Origin: JAICYJ01 sp036263035 | GTDB lineage: Bacteria > Actinomycetota > Thermoleophilia > Gaiellales > JAICJC01 | Direction: 5' to 3' | Length of the DNA stretch: 55,179 nt | Assembly: GCA_036263035.1 (NCBI GenBank) | Contig: DATAHR010000139.1 | Coordinates: forward strand, 1-55,179 | In this document: piece by piece, positions 43,356 through 51,660 of the stretch | How the letters are laid out: each line of letters begins with the position of its first letter | Numbering within the stretch: the stretch's first letter is position 1 | Translations under genes and position numbers: made by a program | Notes under the pieces: model-generated | Told to the model about the DNA's origin: nothing | Database searches by the model: none | What the model saw: only the letters and a program-made list of their open reading frames with translations

Positions 43356-43435
43356 CCTCGTGCCCCCTTTCCTGTCGCTCGTCGATAATGAAGTCTGATG
43401 ATGTGAAATGCCCCGACCGCGGCCCGTCAAGTCGC

Positions 43436-43494
43436 GTGCCGCGGGGCACGATCTGTCTGACGGTCCGTCCGGGGAGTGAGACCAGGCAAGTATA
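43436..43494 (-). promoter_or_regulatory. Possible clpC promoter and leader palindrome
   Basis: The 375-bp gap 43356-43731 has no protein gene on either strand that I can support. On the minus strand TATACT (43494-43489) is a near-perfect -10 box, but without a good -35. Between it and clpC lies CGTGCC-gcgg-GGCACG (43435-43450), a 6-bp inverted repeat. A TTGACG (43430-43425) with TTCACA at 17 nt spacing is a second, weaker candidate. I looked for HspR (HAIR) or CtsR-type operators and saw none. Confidence 0.35.
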
Positions 43495-43731
43495 CCACCC
43501 GGCCCTGCCGGGCCCTTCTCGCGCCGGCCGGTTCGTGGCCGTGTATTCGGCGTGTGCGAAGCGTCTCTTGAGAGGCAGTTTTGGAGCCCGCGAACAGGGG
43601 AGCCGTCAGACCCCGCCGCAGCCGGCGGCCGGGTCGGCGCGCCGGATCGTCTCGGAGGAGGCCAGGGTCACGTGTGCGTCATCACCGTGGCGCTCGTCAA
43701 AGCGGAGACGCTCGGGTAGTCTCTGCCGCCG

Positions 43732-43905
43732 ATGACGATGACCGGCTGGCAACGCTCCGCCCTGATGGCACTTCCCGCCGCGATCGTGTTGACCATCATC
43801 CTCGCGCTCTTCAACGTCGCCGGGATCGTCGGGTTCGTCCTCGCCTTCATAGTCTGCTTCATCGTGATCCAGGCGTACCGCTCTCGCACCGGGCGTGCGA
43901 CGTGA
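43732..43905 (+). CDS. Small two-helix membrane protein (57 aa)
   Basis: ATG at 43732, TGA at 43903-43905. The product starts MTMTGWQRSALMALPAAIVL; it has two hydrophobic segments (about residues 12-29 and 31-47) and a basic tail 'YRSRTGRAT'. TAGTCT (43717-43722) lies 9 nt before the ATG. Not recognised. Divergent from clpC. Confidence 0.5.
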   Translation: MTMTGWQRSALMALPAAIVLTIILALFNVAGIVGFVLAFIVCFIVIQAYRSRTGRAT

Positions 43906-44049
43906 GATCGATCTGACTCGACGAACCCGCGCTGGCGAAAGCCTGCACTGAGGGCCGACATCGCCGCCACGCTGGCGGCGCCGCCCGGGGCAGCGCCGTT
44001 TCCGTTGCCAAGCCGATACGACGGTGCCGGTCGTGCACCAATCGCGGGG

Positions 44050-44082
44050 GGGACGGAAAAGGGCCCGGCACTTTTCCGTCAC
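44050..44082. repeat. REP-like palindrome, copy 2
   Basis: 33 bp with right arm GGCACTTTTCCGTCAC (44067-44082), identical to that at 20068-20083, and left arm GGGACGGAAAAGGGCC (44050-44065), which pairs at 14 of 16 positions. It lies 7 nt beyond the lysS stop, so here it could also serve as a terminator. It differs from copy 1 by two T-to-G changes in the left arm. Confidence 0.6.
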
Positions 44083-44089
44083 CCCAGCG

Positions 44090-45559
44090 TCAGGGCGCGC
44101 CGGGCTCTTGCCGCGGCCGCATCGCCGGGAACAGGATCACCTCGCGGATCGACGGCCGGTTCAGCAGCACCATCATCAGCCGGTCGATGCCGATCCCGAC
44201 GCCACACGTCGGCGGCATCCCGTACTCCAGCGCCAGCAGGTAGTCCTCATCCATCGGCTGGGTCTCCTCGTCGCCCATCGCCGCCGCCCGCCGCTGCTCC
44301 TCGAAGCGCGCCCGCTGCTCGACCGGATCGTTCAGCTCGCTGTAGCCGTTACCGAGCTCCATGCCGTTGCAGAGCGGCTCGAACCGCTCCACCAGCGACG
44401 GATCGCCGGCCTTACGCTTCGAGAACGGCGACAGCTCGACCGGGTAGTCGACGATGAACACCGGCGTCGTCGTCCGCGCCTCGACGAAGTGCCCGAGCAG
44501 GTGGTCGACCGCGTTCGCCCACGTGTGGTCGCCGGACGTGTCCAGTCCCTGCTCCTGCATGAACCGCACCAGCCGGTCGCGGTCGCGATCGGCCAGCGGG
44601 TCGATGCCCGCCTCCTCGATGATCGCCTCGCGGAGCGTCCTCCGCGGCCACGGCGGCGACAGGTCGATCTCGCATCCCACCGCCGTGCCCGCACGCGAGA
44701 CCACCTGCTCCACCAGCGCCATACCGTCGCGGTAGTCCGCATACGCCTGGTACCACTCGAGCATCGTGAACTCCGGGCTGTGCTTGAAGCTGACGCCCTC
44801 GTTGCGAAAGTCCTTCCCCAGCTCGTAGACCCGATCGAGGCCGCCCACGATCAGCCGCTTCAGGTACAGCTCGGTGGCGATGCGCAGGTAGAGCGTGCGC
44901 TCGTACTCCTCCGACTCGGTTGTGAACGGCCGGGCCGCGCCGCCGCCGTAGATCGGCTGCAGGACGGGCGTCTCCACCTCGACGAACCCGGCCTCGTCGA
45001 GCGTGGCGCGGATCGCCGTGATCGCGCGCGATCGGGCGACCGCGTCGCGGCGGGACTCCTCGCTCGTGATCAGGTCGACGTAGCGGTGCCGGTAGCGGAG
45101 CTCGGTGTCGGTCAGCCCGTGCCACTTCTCGGGCAGCGGCCGCAGGCACTTCGCGAGCAGCTGCCACGCCTCGACCCGTATCGACAGCTCGCCGCGGCGG
45201 CTCTGGAACACCTCGCCGTCGACGCCGATCACGTCACCGAGGTCGAGGTCGCGGAACGCCTCGTAGTCGGGCGTGGCGTCGGCCGTCGCGTGCAGCTGGA
45301 TGCGCGCGGCGCCGTCGTCGAGATCGAGGAACTGTGCCTTGCCGTGGCCGCGGCGGCCCATGATCCGCCCGGCGACGCGCACCCGCTCCCCGGTCTCGGC
45401 ACCGGCCTCGAGGCCCTCGTAGCGCGACCGCACCTCCGCGATCGGCACCCGGCCCTCGAAGCTGTTTGGGTACGGCTCGGTTCCGCCGGCCCGCAGCTCG
45501 TCGAGCTTGGCCAGGCGGTCGCTTCGGATCTGCTGCTCGGCGTCCTGCGGCTCGGTCAT
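44090..45559 (-). CDS. lysS: Lysyl-tRNA synthetase, class II
   Basis: Charges tRNA-Lys. Seen: N-terminal OB-fold anticodon domain ('RVRVAGRIMGRRGHGKAQFLDLDDG'), class II motif 2 'FRNEGVSFKHSPEFTMLEWYQAYADY', and motif 3 'CGVGIGIDRLMMVL' near the C-terminus. 489 residues, normal. TAGACT, built on the greA stop codon, lies 9 nt before the ATG, so lysS can start its own leaderless transcript. The greA-lysS order on one strand suggests read-through as well. Confidence 0.97.
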   Translation of the reverse strand: MTEPQDAEQQIRSDRLAKLDELRAGGTEPYPNSFEGRVPIAEVRSRYEGLEAGAETGERVRVAGRIMGRRGHGKAQFLDLDDGAARIQLHATADATPDYEAFRDLDLGDVIGVDGEVFQSRRGELSIRVEAWQLLAKCLRPLPEKWHGLTDTELRYRHRYVDLITSEESRRDAVARSRAITAIRATLDEAGFVEVETPVLQPIYGGGAARPFTTESEEYERTLYLRIATELYLKRLIVGGLDRVYELGKDFRNEGVSFKHSPEFTMLEWYQAYADYRDGMALVEQVVSRAGTAVGCEIDLSPPWPRRTLREAIIEEAGIDPLADRDRDRLVRFMQEQGLDTSGDHTWANAVDHLLGHFVEARTTTPVFIVDYPVELSPFSKRKAGDPSLVERFEPLCNGMELGNGYSELNDPVEQRARFEEQRRAAAMGDEETQPMDEDYLLALEYGMPPTCGVGIGIDRLMMVLLNRPSIREVILFPAMRPRQEPGAP

Positions 45560-45571
45560 CGGCCGCGGAGT

Positions 45572-46048
45572 CTACGCGGCCTTGATGCTCATGATCTGGA
45601 GCTTGATGGAACCGCTCGGCGCGGCCACCTCGACCACGTCGCCTTTCTTGTGGCCGAGCACGGCCTTGCCGACCGGCGATTCGTTCGACAGCCGGTTGTT
45701 CGCGGGGTCGGCCTCGGCCGAGCCGACGATCTCGTACTCGTCGGTCTCGCCGTCGTCGACGTACTTGACCTTGACCTTGGAGCCGATCGACACCACGTCC
45801 TTGGGGATGTCCGTCGTGTCGATCACGCGAGCCCCGCGGAGCTGCTCCTTCAGGCGGGCGATGCGGTTCTCGAGCAGCGCCTGCTCGTTCTTGGCGTCGT
45901 CGTACTCGGAGTTCTCGGAGATGTCCCCGAACTCGCGGGCGGCCTTGATCCGGTCGGCGACCTCGCGGCGCTTGACCGTTTCGAGCTCCTCAATCGTCGC
46001 CTTCAGCTTGTCGTACCCGGTCTGGGTGAGGATGACGTCTTTCTCCAC
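45572..46048 (-). CDS. greA: Transcription elongation factor GreA
   Basis: Rescues stalled RNA polymerase by stimulating RNA cleavage. Seen: N-terminal coiled coil with 'EFGDISENSEYDDAKNEQALLENRI' and the tip acidic residues (D-I-S-E-N-S-E-Y-D), and C-terminal FKBP-like domain ('NRLSNESPVGKAVLGHKKGDVVEVAAPSG'). 158 residues, exactly normal. GTG at 46048 is chosen on family length, with AGGGGA 7 nt upstream; longer in-frame starts add unrelated sequence. Confidence 0.95.
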   Translation of the reverse strand: MEKDVILTQTGYDKLKATIEELETVKRREVADRIKAAREFGDISENSEYDDAKNEQALLENRIARLKEQLRGARVIDTTDIPKDVVSIGSKVKVKYVDDGETDEYEIVGSAEADPANNRLSNESPVGKAVLGHKKGDVVEVAAPSGSIKLQIMSIKAA

Positions 46049-46173
46049 GACAGTTCCCCTGGTGGTGTGATCGCGGAACCGTGCCGGAACCGCACGACTA
46101 CGTGCATACGCGGCGCCCACCGGAAACCGCACATTTGCAGCGGTTTTCCCCGGCCGACACCGCGGAACGCCGG

Positions 46174-46203
46174 ATTGTACCCGCGGCCCGCACGTCCCGT
46201 CAA
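46174..46203 (-). promoter_or_regulatory. greA promoter
   Basis: On the minus strand TTGACG (46203-46198), an 18-nt spacer and TACAAT (46179-46174) form a good housekeeping promoter, about 125 nt upstream of the greA GTG. The leader between them has several CGGAACCG-like inverted words but no structure I can name. Confidence 0.6.
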
Positions 46204-46253
46204 CCAGCGCGTGACATGCAGCACGAACTGCAGGCTCGGGTACCCTTCGCCGC

Positions 46254-47321
46254 ATGCCCGGCCTCTCCTCCTCCTGGCGCATCCGCGACGTCGAGATCCC
46301 CTCACGCATCGTGCTCGCACCCATGGCGGGCGTGTCCGTCCAGGCCTTTCGCCGCCAGGGCCGCCGCTTCGGGGCGGGGCTCGTCTGCAGCGAGATGGTC
46401 TCGTCCTGCGGCCTCTCCTACGGCAACGAGCGCACGCTCGGCTACCTGCGCATCGCCCGCGACGAGCACCCGCTCGCGGTGCAGATCTTCGGCTCGGAGC
46501 CGGATCGGATGGCGGAGGCGGCGGAGATGGTCGTGGACGCCGGCGCGGACATCGTTGACATCAACTTCGGGTGCCCGGTGCGCAAGGTGACGAAGACCGG
46601 CGCCGGCGCGAGCGCGCTCGAGGATCACGACCTCGCCTGCCGGCTGGCCGGCGCCGTCGTCGACGCCGTCGACGTGCCCGTGACCGTGAAGATGCGCAGG
46701 GGCGTCCGTAACGGCTCGCGAACGGCGCTCGAGCTCGGGCCGAAGCTGGAGGCGGTCGGCGTGGCCGCCCTGACGCTGCATCCGCGCAGCGCCCAGCAGA
46801 TGTATACCGGGACCGCCGACCACGCCCTCACCGCCGAACTGGTCGAGCGCGTGTCGGTGCCCGTGATGGCGTCCGGCGACATCACCGACGGCGCCACCGC
46901 CGAGCGCGTGCTGGCCGAGACCGGCGCCGCGGCGGTCATGATCGGCCGCGGCGCTCAGGGGCGCCCCTGGGCGCTGCGCGAGATGGCGGACGGCGGCGCC
47001 CAGCAGCCGAGCCGCGCAGAGGTGGTGGCGGAGCTCGTCCGGTTCATGCGCGAGGTGGTGCGGGAGATGGGCGAGGAGCGATCGGTCGGGTTCCTGCGCA
47101 AGTTCTACGGCTGGTACCTGCGCGGCCTGGACGGTGCGAAGGAGCTACGGGTGGTGCTGACCCAGGCTCCATCGGTCGAGCTGGCCGAGGCGATGCTGCT
47201 CGACGCCTGCCCGGAGGCGCTGCCGCTGGTGGCCGACGCGGAGGCCGAGCTGGCGGCGCTGCCGGACGCCGACAGCGACCGCACGCTCGACCTGCCGATC
47301 TCGATCTACGGCGGCGGGTAG
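46254..47321 (+). CDS. dus: tRNA-dihydrouridine synthase (DusB type)
   Basis: FMN-dependent reductase that forms dihydrouridine in tRNA. Seen: 'RIVLAPMAGVSVQAFRRQGRRFG' start, 'VQIFGSEPDRMAEAAEMV', 'DINFGCPVRKVTKTGAGASAL' with the catalytic Cys, 'VTVKMRRGV', 'LTLHPRSAQQMYTG' and 'AVMIGRGAQGRPW'. 355 residues. TACCCT (46241-46246) lies 7 nt before the ATG. In Bacillus the dusB gene (yacF) also precedes lysS, but here it is on the opposite strand. Confidence 0.94.
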   Translation: MPGLSSSWRIRDVEIPSRIVLAPMAGVSVQAFRRQGRRFGAGLVCSEMVSSCGLSYGNERTLGYLRIARDEHPLAVQIFGSEPDRMAEAAEMVVDAGADIVDINFGCPVRKVTKTGAGASALEDHDLACRLAGAVVDAVDVPVTVKMRRGVRNGSRTALELGPKLEAVGVAALTLHPRSAQQMYTGTADHALTAELVERVSVPVMASGDITDGATAERVLAETGAAAVMIGRGAQGRPWALREMADGGAQQPSRAEVVAELVRFMREVVREMGEERSVGFLRKFYGWYLRGLDGAKELRVVLTQAPSVELAEAMLLDACPEALPLVADAEAELAALPDADSDRTLDLPISIYGGG

Positions 47322-47324
47322 CGG

Positions 47325-47360
47325 CGACGCCCCCGCCGTGGCGAACCGGCGAGGGCGTCG
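47325..47360. terminator. Bidirectional terminator between dus and the small secreted protein gene
   Basis: CGACGCCC (47325-47332) and GGGCGTCG (47353-47360), 8 bp perfect, with an inner CGCC/GGCG stem. It directly follows the dus stop and lies 14 nt from the stop of the convergent gene. Confidence 0.6.
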
Positions 47361-47373
47361 GCCACGGCAGTGA

Positions 47374-47751
47374 TCACGCGACGCGAGTGCGGCGCCCGCG
47401 GACTGTGACTGCGCCAAGGAGGATCAGGGCCAGTCCGAACGCGCTGAACGCGCCGATGCCCGCCGACGTCCAGTCGAAGCCGCTGCTCGTCCCGAGGATC
47501 ACGACAGGCGGCGACACCGCAACCGTGCCGCCATGCTCGCTGCTCGGACGCACCGGCACGATCAGCGGCCCGTTGGTCGAGCTCGGCGAGCCGTGCTCGG
47601 TGCTGTGCAGCACAGGGACGATCAGCCGCTCCGCGCCTGAGCTCTGCCCGGCGCTCTGCGCGGGCACGTGATCTGCCCACGCCGACGGAACCGACAACGC
47701 GGTCACGGCGAGCCCCAGCACCACAATCCGGATGACGATCGATCGACGCAT
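47374..47751 (-). CDS. Small secreted or membrane-anchored protein
   Basis: A 125-residue protein. ATG at 47751 follows AAGGAG and starts a signal peptide (MRRSIVIRIVVLGLAVTALS, cleavage near A-W-A-D). The mature part has two copies of a 'LIVPV-x-x-S-x-E-H-G' unit, separated by a Ser/Asn/Pro stretch, and a C-terminal hydrophobic helix followed by 'RGRRTRVA', as in surface proteins held by a tail anchor. No LPxTG motif. Function unknown. Confidence 0.65.
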   Translation of the reverse strand: MRRSIVIRIVVLGLAVTALSVPSAWADHVPAQSAGQSSGAERLIVPVLHSTEHGSPSSTNGPLIVPVRPSSEHGGTVAVSPPVVILGTSSGFDWTSAGIGAFSAFGLALILLGAVTVRGRRTRVA

Positions 47752-47813
47752 CTTCGCTCCTTGTCCGGCGGCCACAGGATGCAGCCGCGATGGGCGGATG
47801 GTGCGGGCGCTCG

Positions 47814-47877
47814 GTAACGGATCGGTCACCGACCGGCCATTTTGCGGCTGGTTCCGCGGAATTCGGCGTGATACGTT
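47814..47877 (+). promoter_or_regulatory. Promoter region of the SARP-receptor gene
   Basis: TACGTT (47872-47877) lies 8 nt before the ATG. Upstream are GTAAC (47814) and GTCAC (47825), again 11 bp apart, and the perfect 10-bp palindrome TTCCGCGGAA (about 47852-47861), which would cover the -35 position. The phased pair resembles the boxes of the two-copy element elsewhere in the window. Confidence 0.45.
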
Positions 47878-47885
47878 CGCCGCGG

Positions 47886-50800
47886 ATGGAGCCGCTGACC
47901 TTCGGCATCCTCGGGCCGCTCCAGGCCCACCGCGGCACCGAATCGCTGCCGGTCGGCTCCGGCCGGCAGGCGGAGCTGATGGCGCTGCTCGTGACGCGCC
48001 GCAACACGGCCGTTCCGACCGAGCGCCTGATCGACGACCTGTGGGACGGCCGACCGCCGGACACCGCGGCCAAGATCGTCCAGAACGCGGTTTCCGGCCT
48101 TCGTCGCGCGCTTGGAGACGAATCCGGGGCCGTGCTCGTCACCCAGGGGCGCGGCTACATGCTGGTCACCCCCGCGGGTGGCACCGACGTCGACCGTGCC
48201 GCGGAGCTGCTCGAGCAGGGACGCGCCGAGCTGGCGGCGGGCAACGCCGATGGGGCCGCACGCACGTTGCGAGCGGCGCTCGCTCTCTGGCGCGGGCCGC
48301 CGCTGCCCGAGGTCGCGTACCGATCGTTCGCGCGCGATGAGATCGCGCGTCTCGACGAACTGCGGCTCGTCGTTCTGGAGGAACGGATCGCGGCCGACCT
48401 CGCCCGTGGCGAACGGGCGGAGCTCGTGCCCGAGCTCGAACAGCTCGTGGCCCGCCACCCACTGCGGGAGGGCTTCCGAGGGCAGCTGATGCTTGCGCTC
48501 TACCGGGCAGGCCGCCAGGCGCGGGCCCTGCAGGTGTACAGCGAAGGCCGCATCGCGCTCTCCGAGGAGCTCGGGATCGAGCCCGGCGAGAACCTGAAGC
48601 GCCTGGAGCGGGCAATCCTCGATCACGACCCGGATCTGGACGGGCCGTCGCGGCCCAGGGCGCTTCCCGTCGTCCGCGGCCGGGAGCGGCTGGCGCTGGC
48701 CGCCGGGGCGATCCTGCTGGCAGCGGCCGCAGCCGCCGCGGTGTGGATGTCACAGTCGGGCGCAGCCCCTGCCGTCACGGTGGGCGGGAACTCGATCGGC
48801 CTGATCGATCCGGCGTCGGGCCGGATCCTTGCCGACTTTCCGGCCGGCGATGCACCGAGCAAGGTCGTGACCACGGGTGACGCGGCCTGGGCCCTGAGCG
48901 AGAACGATGGCACCGTCACGCGCATGGATCTCACCACGGGCAGGCGACGCACGTACCGGCTGACCGCAGGACGCGCGGCGGACATGGTGCTGGGCGGCGG
49001 CTGGCTATGGATCAGCGTCGTCGGCAACGCGCCCGCGGGAAACGGTGCGACAGCCGACGTGGTGCGCCTCGACCCGGACACGATGACGGACGAGGGAACC
49101 GTCCCGCTTCCGGGAGCAGGGGCGGTGGGCGATCCGGCGCCGCTGGCCTACTCGGCCGGCGAGGAGACGCTGTGGGCCGCCGCCTTCGGCGACCTGAGCG
49201 CGATCAACCCGATCACGCGCCGAAGAACACCGGCCGCACACGATGTCGATGCCGGCGCACTGGCGAGCGGCCTCGGTGCGGTGTGGGCAACGCCAGCGGA
49301 GAGCTCCGATCCCCGCCTCTCGCGCATCGACCCGGCGACCGGGCGCGTACAACGCATCGCGCTTCCCGTTCAATCCACCGGATCGCTGGCCGTGGCTGGA
49401 GATGCGGTCTGGGTCGCGGATCCGCTCAGCGGCGACGTGTGGCGCGTCGACCCCGCCGCGGCCGGGTGGCCCCAGCGCATACCGGTGGGCATGTCGGCGC
49501 TCGGCGTCTCGCCGGCCGGCACCGGCGTCTGGGTCGCGGACGGCGTTTCCGGAACGATCGCGCGCATCTCGTCCCACGACGGACGTCTGGCGGTCGACCG
49601 CTTTCCGATCGGGGAGACACCCCGTTCGGTGGCCGCGGGCACGGCCGGCGCTCTGGTGGCGGTGGCGCCGGGCGGTGGCCCGCCGGCGCTGACGGGGAGC
49701 GTGCCGTTGCACGGCCTGCCCTCCGCCGACTGCGGGCCGCTGCTGCACGGCACGGGCGAGCCACAGCGCCTGATCGCAGCGGATTTCCAGCTTGGAGGGG
49801 TCCTGGCGTCTGCAACCTTGCCGATGCGCCAGGCGATCGTCTACACCCTGCGGCAGCGCGACTTCCGGGCCGGGTCGTACCGAGTCGGGTTCCAGGCCTG
49901 CGACGACACAGGCGAAGACGGGTACTGGGATGGCCAACGGTGCGCAAGCAATGCCCGGCGGTTTGCGCACACCCCCGAGCTGATCGGGCTGATCGGGCCG
50001 TTCAACTCGGGCTGTGCCAAGGAGGAGCTGGCACTGCTCAACAGGGCTGGGCCGCTTGCGGTGATCTCGCCGTCAGCGTCGTATCCCGGGTTCACACATG
50101 CCGGGCCCGGGACCCGGCCGGGAGAACCGGCAATCTACCGGCCGAGCGGCGTCACCGGCTTCGCGCGGGTGATCCCGAGCGATGACATGGAGGGCATCGC
50201 CCTCGGCCAGCTCGCAATCCAGCTCGGGCTGCGCCATGTGTACGTGTATCGCAATCCCGACAACGACTACAGCGCTGCTGTCGGCGCCGCGTTCGCCCGG
50301 ACGGCCCGGTCAGCCGGCATCCGGGTGCTCGACTCGCCGTCGTATGCGTGGCGCGCAGATCTGGGCCGGCGGCTTCGGGACCGGGGGTTCGATGGTGTCG
50401 TCATCGCCGACACGCTCGACACGACGACCGGGCGGATCATCCGCGAGACAGGCAAGGGCAGTCCCGGCCGTCCACTGACCCTGCTCGCCGGTGCATTCAT
50501 CATGGTCGCAGGGGGTGACCTGGCCGACGCCGTGGGCGAGCGCGGGACCGGCATGTACGTGGCCTGGGAGGGCGTCTCCAACCCGCTCCGCCAGCTGCCG
50601 CCCGCGGGAACGCGGTTCGCCCGCACGTTCTCCGCGACCCAGCCGAACGCGGACATCGGCTTCTACACCCCCTACGCCGCACAGGCTGCCGAGGTGCTCC
50701 TGAAGGCCATCGCGAGCTCGGACGGGAGCCGTGCGTCCGTGTCACGGGAGCTCCTGCGCGTGCGGATCAGGGACGGCATCCTCGGCCCGGTGCAGTTCGC

Positions 50801-50912
50801 AAGCAACGGTGACATGACGATCAACCGGCTGCCGATCCTCCGCTTCAACTCCGACGCTCCCTACTCGCCGTCGGTGTATCAGCTGATCCGCGTAGCGCCG
50901 GCAGCGGACTGA
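47886..50912 (+). CDS. Transmembrane SARP regulator fused to beta-propeller and periplasmic receptor domain
   Basis: A 1008-residue protein with four parts. (1) Residues 1-95: OmpR-like winged helix ('FGILGPLQAHRGTESLPVGSGRQAELMALLV', 'VQNAVSGLRRALG', 'GRGYML'). (2) About 100-245: bacterial transcriptional activation (BTAD) domain ('RDEIARLDELRLVVLEERIAADLARGE', 'HPLREGFRGQLMLALYRAGRQARALQVY'). Together these make a SARP. (3) One membrane helix at 269-287, preceded by RGRER, so the DNA-binding part is inside. (4) Outside: YVTN-type propeller (about 295-605, repeats of 'VWVAD...SG...R') and a type I periplasmic-binding domain (about 640-1000; 'LIGPFNSGCAKEELALLNRAGPLAVISPSAS'), with four Cys at 616, 672, 686 and 710. 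It looks like a one-component receptor that senses a ligand outside and binds DNA inside. Confidence 0.88.
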   Translation: MEPLTFGILGPLQAHRGTESLPVGSGRQAELMALLVTRRNTAVPTERLIDDLWDGRPPDTAAKIVQNAVSGLRRALGDESGAVLVTQGRGYMLVTPAGGTDVDRAAELLEQGRAELAAGNADGAARTLRAALALWRGPPLPEVAYRSFARDEIARLDELRLVVLEERIAADLARGERAELVPELEQLVARHPLREGFRGQLMLALYRAGRQARALQVYSEGRIALSEELGIEPGENLKRLERAILDHDPDLDGPSRPRALPVVRGRERLALAAGAILLAAAAAAAVWMSQSGAAPAVTVGGNSIGLIDPASGRILADFPAGDAPSKVVTTGDAAWALSENDGTVTRMDLTTGRRRTYRLTAGRAADMVLGGGWLWISVVGNAPAGNGATADVVRLDPDTMTDEGTVPLPGAGAVGDPAPLAYSAGEETLWAAAFGDLSAINPITRRRTPAAHDVDAGALASGLGAVWATPAESSDPRLSRIDPATGRVQRIALPVQSTGSLAVAGDAVWVADPLSGDVWRVDPAAAGWPQRIPVGMSALGVSPAGTGVWVADGVSGTIARISSHDGRLAVDRFPIGETPRSVAAGTAGALVAVAPGGGPPALTGSVPLHGLPSADCGPLLHGTGEPQRLIAADFQLGGVLASATLPMRQAIVYTLRQRDFRAGSYRVGFQACDDTGEDGYWDGQRCASNARRFAHTPELIGLIGPFNSGCAKEELALLNRAGPLAVISPSASYPGFTHAGPGTRPGEPAIYRPSGVTGFARVIPSDDMEGIALGQLAIQLGLRHVYVYRNPDNDYSAAVGAAFARTARSAGIRVLDSPSYAWRADLGRRLRDRGFDGVVIADTLDTTTGRIIRETGKGSPGRPLTLLAGAFIMVAGGDLADAVGERGTGMYVAWEGVSNPLRQLPPAGTRFARTFSATQPNADIGFYTPYAAQAAEVLLKAIASSDGSRASVSRELLRVRIRDGILGPVQFASNGDMTINRLPILRFNSDAPYSPSVYQLIRVAPAAD

Positions 50913-50928
50913 TCGCTACGCTGCCGCG

Positions 50929-51204
50929 ATGCCGCGCGCCACACATGTCGTCCGCATCGAATACTGCGTCCCCTGAGGGGCGACGCCGAACGCCGCCGGT
51001 CTGGCGGCGAAGATCATCGGCGGGTGGGGCCCGCTGCTGACCGTGCTCGAGCTGGTGCCCGGCACCGGCGGCATCTTCGACGTGCACGTCGATGACGAGC
51101 TGCTGTTCACCAAGCAGATGATCGGCCGCTACCCCGAGCCGGACGACGTGCTGCCGCTGCTCCGCGAGCGGATCGGCGACGAGGTGCTGGACGAGGGCGC
51201 CTGA
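50929..51204 (+). CDS. SelW/Rdx-family selenoprotein (in-frame UGA read as selenocysteine)
   Basis: Reading from ATG 50929, codon 16 is TGA (50974-50976) and the frame stays open to TGA at 51202-51204, giving 91 residues. The product starts MPRATHVVRIEYCVP-U-GATPNAAG. That gives the C-x-x-U motif (Cys-13, Sec-16) at the place where SelW/Rdx proteins carry C-x-x-C or C-x-x-U; 'GGIFDVHVDDELLFTKQMIGRYPEPDDVLPLL' is the usual G-x-F-x-V...L-x-x-K...G-R-F/Y-P family core. A hairpin fitting a bacterial SECIS lies 21 nt after the TGA. TACGCT lies 6 nt before the ATG. The fold is thioredoxin-like, with a likely redox role. A pseudogene is the alternative, but the hairpin and intact downstream frame argue against it. 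Confidence 0.8.
50991..51009 (+). promoter_or_regulatory. Bacterial SECIS-like hairpin
   Basis: CGCCGCC (50991-50997), loop GGTCT, GGCGGCG (51003-51009): 7 perfect GC pairs. The loop starts with GG, and 21 nt separate it from the TGA. Known bacterial SECIS elements need a small apical loop with a G in its first two positions, 16-37 nt from the UGA; this hairpin meets both. Confidence 0.65.
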
Positions 51205-51217
51205 CCTCCGCCGCGGC

Positions 51218-51607
51218 ATGCCTGACCACACGCTGATCAACCTGGACGATGTGAAGGACTCGGCGCCGGGATTCGGCCTGGGCGAGGTGCATGAGGCCCA
51301 CTTCGCGACCGGGCCGCTCCAGACCGATCAGCTCGGCGTAGCGTTCTACCGCATGCGCCCGGGGGCGGCCCAGCCGTTCTCCCACCGCCACGAGCGGCAG
51401 GAAGAGGTCTACGTGCTGCTGGCAGGCACCGCCACCGCCCACATCGGCGACGAGGCGGTGGCGATGCGGGCCCGGGACGCGCTGCGCGTCACCCCGACCG
51501 CCGTGCGCTGGTTCGAGGCCGGCCCGGAGGGCGCGGAGCTGCTCGCCGTGGGCGCGCGGCTGGCCTCGGGCGGCGCGAACGACGCCGAGATGTTCATGCC
51601 GCGCTGA
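51218..51607 (+). CDS. Cupin-domain protein
   Basis: A 129-residue single-cupin protein. Seen: cupin motif 1 'PFSHRHERQEEVYVLLAGTATAHIG' with His-x-His...Glu metal ligands, and motif 2 'VRWFEAGPEGAELLAVG', where the usual motif-2 His is replaced. ATG at 51218, 13 nt after the SelW-like gene, so the two are likely co-transcribed. Function (isomerase, dioxygenase or storage) cannot be assigned. Confidence 0.85.
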   Translation: MPDHTLINLDDVKDSAPGFGLGEVHEAHFATGPLQTDQLGVAFYRMRPGAAQPFSHRHERQEEVYVLLAGTATAHIGDEAVAMRARDALRVTPTAVRWFEAGPEGAELLAVGARLASGGANDAEMFMPR

Positions 51608-51660
51608 CGACCGAGGGAGCGCGGCTTGCGGAGCCGTCTCGAGCGGCGGATGATTCCCGC

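Noticed and set aside
43356..43731. CtsR or HspR (HAIR) operator, or a missing ctsR/mcsA gene, upstream of clpC
   Set aside because: No CTTGAGT/ACTCAAG-type inverted repeat and no heptad CtsR repeat was found, and no frame in the gap has similarity to CtsR or McsA.
50929..51204. SelW-like gene as a nonsense-mutated pseudogene
   Set aside because: The stop falls exactly on the redox position of the C-x-x-U motif, the rest of the frame is intact and family-like, and a SECIS-like hairpin is at the right distance. Kept as the less likely alternative.
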